Below, in pieces: positions 56,641 to 64,000 of a stretch of 64,000 nt of DNA. Below the pieces are notes generated by a model, which did no database searches, had not been told where the DNA came from, and saw nothing but the letters and a program-made list of their open reading frames with translations. Position numbers and translations under genes: made by a program. The stretch is from Torymus aiolomorphi (taxonomy: Eukaryota; Arthropoda; Insecta; Hymenoptera; Torymidae), in NCBI GenBank assembly GCA_036365515.1, contig CM070873.1, positions 222,320,876 to 222,384,875 of the forward strand, written 5' to 3'. Positions within the stretch are counted from its first letter, which is position 1. Each line of letters opens with the position of its first letter.

Positions 56641-58304
56641 ACGAGTATACTTTATCAAAATTATAATAGAATGGCTATAAAATAATTCTATGTATAGTAT
56701 TTAAATATAAGGAGCGCGTTAAAATTGTGGTTTTCCAAAAAACTGTTTAAAAACTTTTTAATTAAAAATAATTTTAATGTTGATAAGTAGGAATCTGCAT
56801 TTTTGTCATTTTGATCCAATTTTTCAACAATTATCTCTCATAATAGTACTCTCATAAGAATTGCCAAATGAATTCTGAGTATTGTATTTGCATAAAAGGA
56901 AGACGTGTTTTTCCAAATGAATGTTTAAAATTAATAATTAAAGTTAATATTTTCTTTGTTTAGAAATAGTACAGTTTGATACTAACGCGTGCACCTTTTC
57001 GCTTGTGTATCGAACAGTATCTTTTGACACGATGTGTACAAAGCTTGATTTTGCGTATGCTTTTTCATTCAAAAAACAAGCGTGCGCGAAATCGCGCTTT
57101 GCGCACGGAGAGTCAAAATAATACAGATAAATTTCGATGCTAGTGCGTCAAAGTGATTTTATCCTAGTGTGGACGTTTGCACCTGAGCGAAGCTAGGGTG
57201 AAAAGGTCACACAAGGTTAAAATCACCTTCTCGCTCGCGTATCGAACCGTATTTTTGTATACGACATGTACAAAGCTTGATTTAGCATATGCTTTTTTAT
57301 TTGAGCGTGTGCGAAGTCGAGCTTTGCGCACGGAGTGTTAAAATATATTCAGTATACGAATTTTATTTCTCCCTATTGACACTATATTTATTTCTCAAAG
57401 AGAAAGCGTTGTAATAGTGAAAATTTTCAAAACTGAGATTTTGATTTCAGAGTCAGAATAATAGGTTTTAAAAAATGTATGTATGAATTTATGAAACGAA
57501 ATTTTGTCCCCGGCATAACTCTTGAACGGATAGACGTAATGAGCTGAACTTTTGCATGCATCTTACGTATGTCTTAACTCAGAACTGATTAAATTTTGGA
57601 GTCAAATGAATGACAATAAGGTCTTATTTTGATAAAATAACAATTTTGCCAAAATTTTTTGTTTCAGAAATAATTTTCTTTTTAATTGGTTCTTCAGGTA
57701 TAGAAAATGGATACCGATATTCTTAAAGTACAGTTAATTTCATTATAAATTATGTATTTATAACTACTCACGAGTTATTTTGGTCTTAAAAATGTGATTT
57801 GAAAAAGTAACAACTTTTTCTAAATACATAATAGTTATATGAATTGTAAATAACTTTTTCGCCATTTCATCTTAAAGATGCATCTAATATACACACATAT
57901 TCTTGCAATATGTTTAATCCCCTCTCTTTTCATCTCTTTTGAGACTATTTTGAAGTTATTTTTGAGTTGAAAATATAGATTTGAAGATTTCATCAACTTA
58001 GAACAAAATTATGCTTTTTTAATGAATTGAAAAATTTCTTTATCCATTTATATTAAACATATAGAATATAAGCAAATATAAATAAAGTAAATTTGATAAT
58101 ATTTTAATACATTTATAATTGATTTTATAATATTTTAATTGAAACTTGATTTTATAATACCGTTTTAACTTTGAGGCCATGTTCAACTCAAACGTAGATC
58201 CCTAGCTTATCGGCACCAAAATTTTATTTTATTACATCTAAACACAAACTTTAGGAAAAAGCGTTGGATTTCCGTAAAAGAGCGCTTTTCTCTGAAATTT
58301 TTGT
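56641..58304. other. AT-rich stretch with one duplicated GC-containing module
   Basis: A module containing TACAAAGCTTGATTT and TTTGCGCACGGAG occurs at 56990-57120 and again at 57225-57345. Between them a long stem-loop spans about 57150-57232 (GTGATTTTATCCTAGTGTG with CACACAAGGTTAAAATCAC) around TGAGCGAAGCTAGG. An inverse copy of the AGGTGCCGATAAG word lies near 58205. No gene is supported. Confidence 0.55.
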
Positions 58305-58630
58305 TTAAATACGATAAAAAAAATAAAACTTAGGTGCCGGTAAGGTAGGTATCGTTTCGGTATTTTACATGGCCATTTTAAAGCCATTAATATTTTAGAT
58401 GAATATAATCGAAATAATAACATGTATGTTAGGTATATATGTATGATATTATTTAATAACAATTGAATAATCGTAGATAGTGCACCTTATTTGGATGAAA
58501 ATGTTCCAACTCCTTCAAGCGAGCGATAGCATAACGGATAGCATGCGTGCGTAGTAACCCAAGGGTTGTAGGTTCGATTCCCAGTTAGGTCAAAAAATTT
58601 TATGTAAAATTTTTTCTGCGATGAAAAAAT
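58305..58630 (+). repeat. Second copy of the 49745-50110 segment
   Basis: AGGTGCCGGTAAGGTAGG at 58331, a diverged middle and TTTTTTCTGCGATGA near 58610. It encloses the tRNA-like module at 58518-58592. Confidence 0.7.
58518..58592 (+). ncRNA. tRNA-like module, copy 2
   Basis: TAGCATAACGGATAGC and GGTTCGATTCC (58571-58581) match copy 1 with a few substitutions. It is a probable SINE head or tRNA pseudogene; the stems are weak. Confidence 0.5.
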
Positions 58631-58729
58631 TGCGATTAATATAGTAATAAATTCTAAATAATATGCGAGAATTGTAATAGTTATACTTTAGAGTATTGTA
58701 TGTAATATGTATGGCTTTAAGTTCCAAAG

Positions 58730-59472
58730 TAATCTTTCAAGAACTTGAAAAAAGGTTCGTGAAAGGTTTCTTGAAAGATTTACTAGAATGTTTCGTAGAA
58801 TCTTTCTGAAAGATTGACAAATCTTTCACAAAGCTTCCAGTTACTCTTTTAAAAACTTGATGAAAGGTCCTGGAAAGTTTTCCGGAAATATTAATAGATT
58901 TTTTTTTAAAGCTTTTGCCAGTAAATTGGGCAGAATTTTAAGCTTACAGGAATTTTTTATGTAAGCTTTCTGAAAGATTTCAATAAATCTATCAAAAACC
59001 TTACAAGGATCTTTACAGCTACCTTACTAAAGTCTTATTGGAAGATTTCCTGTAAACTTACCGTATCCTTTCGAGAAAGAATTGGGCGGAATTTTAAGCT
59101 TACAGGAATCTTTCATGTAAGCTTTCTGAAAGATTTCAATAAATCTATCAAAAACCTTACAAGGATCTTTACAGCTACCTTACTAAAGTCTTGCTGAAAG
59201 ATTCTCTGTAAACTTACCGTATTCTTTCAAGAAAGCTTCCATAAAGATTGACAAATCTTTCACAAAGCTACCAGTTACTCTTTTAAAAGTTTGATGAAAG
59301 ATCCCGGAAAGCTTTCTGGGAAGATTAATAGAATCTTTCCTGAAAGCTTTTTGTGAGAAAAAAGGGCGGACATTTTGAGCTTTCAGGAATCTTCCATGTA
59401 AGCTTCCTGTAAGATTCCGAATCTTTCTTGGAAGCTTTCATAAAACTTCCAGGAAGCTTTCATGCTATGTGG
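58730..59472 (-). repeat. Right part of the AAGCTT-rich satellite, ending in the inverse edge
   Basis: Repeats of CTTTCTGAAAGATT and AAGCTTCC words are present, and an internal direct duplication starts at TTTTAAGCTTACAGGAAT (58933 and 59091). The edge GGAAGCTTTCATGCTATGTG ends at about 59470, the inverse of the left edge at 52131. Confidence 0.8.
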
Positions 59473-59835
59473 GTGGGGAGGCCGAAGTCCCGTCAGTTAG
59501 TTTTTCAAAGTTTTCTCTTCGAATAATTAACCGATTGGGCTGAAATTTTGGGAAAATACTTAAAATTTATGTACGAAGCGCGCTCAAGTCTTAAAATTAA
59601 AAAAAAATATGATCTTTCAATTTCGTAATTTATAGGTTATGTTACCCGCGCAAGTTTTTCAAGGTTTTCTCGGCAATTAATTGATTGTGTGAGTTGCGAT
59701 TTTGAGAAATAACTAAACATTAATATCCAAAGCGCGCTCAAGTCTCCAAAATCCAAAAAGATAAGAATCTTTTAATTTATATAATAAAAACGCATTTTAC
59801 TGATTACAGCGCCATCCATTTAAAATACATTGACT
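59473..59835 (+). repeat. Two diverged copies of a module of about 155 bp
   Basis: AAGCGCGCTCAAGTCT occurs near 59576 and 59729, and CAAGTTTTTCAAGGTTTTCTC-like phrases precede each. Confidence 0.6.
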
Positions 59836-59839
59836 CCGG

Positions 59840-60556
59840 CGTCCCCTTAAGTCAATTTTACTCTTGTAATCGTTGGACATACAAAACTGATTTTTTTCAT
59901 TTTTCAATTTTTTACTCAAAATCTAGCCTACAGAATGTATTCAAATTTTAACAGATTATAGCTATTTATATTCTGCATTATGATTTTTCTCAAAAAAATT
60001 GCCCGTTAAGTTTAGGAGTTATAAGCTTCTAAAAAAAACACGTTTTTGTTAATAACAAAAGAACCGTGATAGCTAGAAACTTTTTTTTTAGAAAATATAG
60101 GTATTTTAATTCTCTTTCGAACGCTACCCATCAGATTCGAATAACTCGATCCTATCATTAAAAAAATCAAAAAACAGTTTTGAGAAAATCGAAAATTTGA
60201 AAAAAAACAAAAACGCATCGCCCCAATCAAAAAACGGATTTTTGACCCGCCATCACACAAAAAAAAAACAAAAAAAATGAGTCCTGTCCGGTCAAAATCG
60301 ACCGAGTAGAAGCTAAGATCCAGGCGTATACACACACACACACACATACACACACACACGCACACACACACACATACACACACACACGCACACACACACA
60401 CATACACACACACATACACACACACACATACATCCATACAGACATCTTTCAAAAACCATGTATTTTGATTCCTAACACCTCGGAACACAATTATAACATG
60501 TTTTTACAACAACTCAAAAATTTACTATCACAAAGCTTCCTCTAGGAGGAAGCAAT
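59840..60556 (+). mobile_element. Dispersed element 3' portion, near-identical to 24400-25030
   Basis: The phrases and order match the 24-kb copy. The CA-rich tract (60329-60427) has TACA and CGCA interruptions. GCTTCCTCTAGGAGGAAGC lies at 60535-60553. Long frames over the CA tract are not genes. Confidence 0.8.
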
Positions 60557-60952
60557 AGTTAGAAGTGATCGATCGAGTCAATTATTTACCTCGAATACAG
60601 ATCAGAATACTTTGATAATAAAATTATCAATGTAAATAATTGTAGTGTCATTAAAAATATTACTTATGTCGACTGCAACTTAGCATCAACTGATGAGAAT
60701 TTTTCCATCGGTCTTACAGTCTTATAAATTAAATTAAAATAATTAATATTTAGTCAGTCCCTGAGGAGGAGCCGGAGCGGGCTCGAAACGTTGGGCAATT
60801 GGGCAATTTGGTGGTGGGAGGCAGTCAGATAGTCCTTTGCTAATAAAGGTTTTTTTTCCAGGTTTTAATTAAGGTTTTATTTAAGATTCTGCGGGGGTGA
60901 TTATAAACAAGGGCAATCTGACTGCCATAAATATTAATTATTTTAATTTAAT
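60557..60952 (+). repeat. Penelope-like terminal region, forward arm
   Basis: Starting TTAGAAGTGATCGATCGAGT, it contains CTGAGGAGGAGCCGGAGCGG and CTCGAAACGTTGGGC, the kind of GAAACG-containing conserved stretch seen in Penelope-like element termini. An inverse copy lies at 62697-63138. Confidence 0.55.
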
Positions 60953-61072
60953 ACAGACATTTTTCAAAAACCACGTATTTTGATTCCTAACACCTCAGAA
61001 CACAATTATAACATGTTTTTACAACAATTCAAAAATTTACTATCACAAAGCTTCCTCTAGGAGGAAGCAACA
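60953..61072 (+). repeat. Extra copy of the dispersed element's last 120 bp
   Basis: It matches 60436-60556 and ends in GCTTCCTCTAGGAGGAAGC at 61050-61068. It directly follows the forward Penelope-like arm. Confidence 0.75.
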
Positions 61073-62022
61073 AAATCTAAAATATGTAAAATTTTAACGA
61101 ACTGAATTTCTCGTACAAATGTTCTCCTTTTACGAAAGGCTACCTCCATGACAGAGAAAACTAAAAGTTCATCGCATGCGTCATGGGTAACGTCAGAAGA
61201 AAGAGCCAAGCTCCCTTCGAACGGGGACTGATAAAAGGAAGAAAAGAGAAGAATCGTGCTTAGAGAAGAGGAAGGCGAGTGCCAGAGTGAGATGAGAGAA
61301 AGGGCGAGGGCATCAAGAAAGAGAAAGAAGCATAGATGAAGGAAGCCCATTCGAAATAAAAATAATACTTGTGGTAGAGCCACGGGGTCCAGTGCCGCAC
61401 GCCGTGCGATCATCTTGACCGTGTGTTGCCGATCGTTAATTCGAGGGAGGGACCGAATGGACCACTGATTAAATATCCTCTCATAACACAACATTGTGTG
61501 CGCGCACGCGTGGAACCGATATATGCGCGCCGCGCGAACGCAGGGAGGGAGGCAGGAGAGAGGGAGAGACAAGCGCGTGATCGCGAGAGGCAAAGCATGA
61601 TTGGCCCCGTGATAAGTATCTCCTTCCCTATCATCGTGTGCAATAAAATAAGAATCCCCTTTTAAAACCATACACCAATGACTTGCGAGGAAATACGCGC
61701 GCCTGTTACGGAGTCGCATATATACATCCGCGAATCAGGCTGGTGCGATCGGTGTACCCGCGAGCTCGCGCAAACCATTCCCCACTTTTTTTTTCCTTGC
61801 CAAGTGTGCGAGTGCGCGCCTTCTCTATCTCTAACAACTTTTTCGCCTCTTTGCCCCCTTCCCCTCTCCTTTTCTCATTCTCACTGCAGTCAATTTCTTT
61901 GTCTTTACACGCGCTCTCCGCGTCTGCGTACAGAATGCGTTCGAACTTAACTCGGGGCCACCTCGTTTCGCGTAATAATCGTCAATTTTATTTACCCAAC
62001 GAGAGCCAGAGCCCTGCTACGA

Positions 62023-62076
<54 letters not shown>

Positions 62077-62696
62077 ACGGCCGGATCGCATGCGAGAAGG
62101 CCATAATACATCGGCAAGTCCCACTGGTCCCCTCGAGATATTTAACGCTGAAATTCAATTATACCGATGAGCCTGTACGCGATTTCACTTTATTAATCCT
62201 CGTTCCCTTCTGTGAGTTGCTTCTCTTATGATTGCCAAGCCTTGCTGCCTTATGGCATCTATGAAATGACGCTTTATTTTCTTTACGATGGAAAGGCGAT
62301 GTGATGCCGCGAAAACGTATTTAAGTTCGATGAAGATCGTATGTGAAAGACATTCGAAGAAATCATAATTTATTCTTTATGAGAAAGTCAAAGGTATAAT
62401 TTTCTTTGTTGGGGCAATTCACGAGATTGAAATTTTGAAATGGCATATACGTAACTTTGTATGCGTATGTTTGTACAAGGTGTAGCGGGAGCAAACCCTA
62501 TTCTTTCTTGAAGATTCAAGAATATCAGTTATTAGTAACTAATATATTTTTTTTATGCATGAAAGCTTCAAATTTGTTCTGTCAAAAGTAAATATTTTAA
62601 TTAGAACTGATGACGAAATAACATATAGAAACTCAATACAGTCATTTAAATCGAGCTACTCGATGAATATTTTATTACACTCAATCACTACAATTA
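61073..62696. other. Less repetitive, partly GC- and GA-rich stretch with a GT microsatellite
   Basis: The 61190-61700 part has many GAGA-type words and CG-rich pieces (GCGCGCACGCG near 61500), and (GT)n lies at 62027-62073. Two longish frames (61057-61719 minus, 61683-62231 plus) have low-complexity hydrophobic or Cys/Val content and no recognisable domain. The region could hold a promoter or 5' exon, but I see no proof. Confidence 0.35.
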
Positions 62697-63138
62697 TTAT
62701 CAACTGATGAGAATTTTTCCATCGGTCTTACAGTCTTATAAATTAAATTAAAATAATTAATATTTATGGCAGTCAGATTGCCCTTGTTTATAATCACCCC
62801 CACAGAATCTTAAATAAAAACTTAATTGAAACCTGGAAAAAAAAAACTTTATTAGCAAAGGACTATCTGACTGCCTCCCACCAGCAAATTGCCCAATTGC
62901 CCAACGTTTCGAGCCCGCTCCGGCTCCTCCTCAGGGACTGACTAAATATTAATTATTTTAATTTAATTTATAAGACTGTAAGACCGATGAAAAAATTCTC
63001 ATCAGTTGATACTAAGTTGCAGTCGACATAAGTAATATTTTTAATGACACTACAATTATTTACATTCATAATTTTATTATCAAAGTATTCTGATCTGTAT
63101 TCGAGGTAAATAATTGACTCGATCGATCACTTCTAACT
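62697..63138 (-). repeat. Penelope-like terminal region, inverse arm
   Basis: It is the inverse complement of 60557-60952, with an extra duplication of the CAACTGATGAGAATTTTTCC end on both sides. Landmarks are GCCCAACGTTTCGAGCCCGC and GCAGTCGACATAAGTAATAT. Confidence 0.6.
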
Positions 63139-63140
63139 AT

Positions 63141-63515
63141 TTTTTATTGATTTGAAAATTCAAATCCGACGTTTCGACAGTTTTGTTGACTGTCTTCATC
63201 AGGGCTTTAAAAAATTGTGAAAATTACATAGTAACTTAGGCGTTACTTCGTCAATACAAAACAGTCATGGCTGTACAGCTTATTGAGAAAGTCGTTAGCT
63301 GACTTTACTCTCGGCATTGAGCACATCGTGACTCTTGAGTCAAGGGTCAGCTAATGACTTTCTCAATAAGCTGTACAGCCATGACTGTTTTGTATTGACA
63401 AAGTAACGCCTAAGTTACTATGTAATTTTCAAATTTTTTTAAAGCCCTGATGAAGACAGTCAACAAAACTATCGAAACGCCGGATTTGAATTTTCAAATC
63501 AATAAAAAAATTTTA
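63141..63515. repeat. Fold-back with Penelope-like CTGATGAAGACAGT...GAAAC ends
   Basis: Arms 63141-63320 and 63345-63515 pair. Each outer arm carries CTGATGAAGACAGTCAAC, then a short stem and GAAACG, a layout resembling the hammerhead-ribozyme-like motif known at Penelope-like element termini. The sequence is not a perfect match to the ribozyme core (one extra A before stem II). Confidence 0.65.
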
Positions 63516-64000
63516 GAAGTGATCGATCGAGTCAATTATTTACCTCAAATACTTAACTCCAACCAACGAACGGTCAAATCTACTACATTTTTTAATATTC
63601 TGATCTGTGCCTAGCAAACGATAAAAATATGCTAAATCACTATTTTTTCTAATATAAAAAATGAGAAAAAATTTTAACTATATTTATAAAATTATATTAA
63701 TTTTTATTTATTTCAGCATCATGTGCGTGCGTAAATTATGAACTACCTACAGTAATTAATGAAGTAATAAAAAATCAACAATATTCTAAACGATCTTTTC
63801 ATAATAATGTATCTAATGGGTTGGAACTTGAATTTCTTAGAACTTTGCATTAACATAAACTGAAATCAATTACTCAGACATGATTAGAAATTTAATCAAA
63901 AATGAAAGTTCTAAGTCATTAAATTTCAAGTTTCAATATGAAAAAAAATTGAATGATATAACGAACTTAATTTGGAAAAGCAAGGGTCAATGAAGTGACC
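63516..64000 (+). other. AT-rich end of window with a possible 3' exon
   Basis: TTAGAAGTGATCGATCGAGT repeats the start of 60557. An acceptor-like TTTATTTATTTCAG ends at 63716, and the following frame (SCACVNYELPTVINEV) is open for about 43 codons to a stop at 63851. No family is recognised; chance is equally likely. Confidence 0.25.

Noticed and set aside
61057..61719. 220-codon minus-strand frame
   Set aside because: The composition is unusual, it begins inside the hairpin end of a repeat, and I recognise no domain, so it is kept only as part of a noncoding description.

Overview
The window looks like a repeat-dominated stretch of an insect nuclear genome. It is AT-rich and has GT-AG introns, long CA/GT and TA microsatellites, and remnants of non-LTR, Penelope-like and Ty3/Gypsy-like retroelements. 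It also carries an insect-type retroelement envelope fragment and a family of proteins I recall as frequent in arthropod genomes. A hymenopteran such as a parasitoid wasp is plausible, but nothing here proves it. All family assignments come from reading motifs; no database was searched.

Only one gene looks intact: a six-exon chymotrypsin-fold serine protease at 29388-31044 (+), with TATA box, signal peptide, catalytic triad and poly(A) signal. Every other coding stretch I recognise is broken. They are a Penelope-like reverse transcriptase missing its catalytic core (3244-4120), a non-LTR element that keeps ORF1 and endonuclease but has lost its RT (5026-7997), and an intronless RAD51-like fragment (13194-13806). 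There is also an envelope fragment (20140-21177), Gypsy-like gag and pol pieces (26695-28606 and 32169-32540), and an arthropod repeat-borne gene split into two inverted halves (33088-34403).

Layout. 1-3.2 kb: two AT-rich copies of a dispersed element. 3.2-8 kb: retroelement remnants. 9.3-10.6 kb: a roughly 110-bp satellite. 10.6-11.2 kb: a cluster of simple sequences. 11.2-19.3 kb: further element copies, the RAD51-like fragment, fold-backs at 14.7 and 15.4-16.1 kb, and hairpin-rich sequence at 16.7-17.6 kb. 19.3-22.4 kb: envelope fragment. 22.4-28.8 kb: fold-back, further copies and the Gypsy-like remnant. 28.8-36.4 kb: the protease and the split gene. 36.4-51.5 kb: nested inverted-repeat elements and tandem arrays. 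52.1-59.5 kb: a large AAGCTT-rich satellite. 59.8-64 kb: element copies and an inverted Penelope-like terminal region.

The strongest organising signal is a terminus made of hairpin TGCCAATTCATTGGCA flanked by a homopolymer run. It occurs nine times, mostly in facing pairs. On top of this are several families of short stem-loops with conserved loops and changing stems, including one array with paired stem substitutions and a 32-bp GC-rich insertion found inside two unrelated retroelement ORFs.
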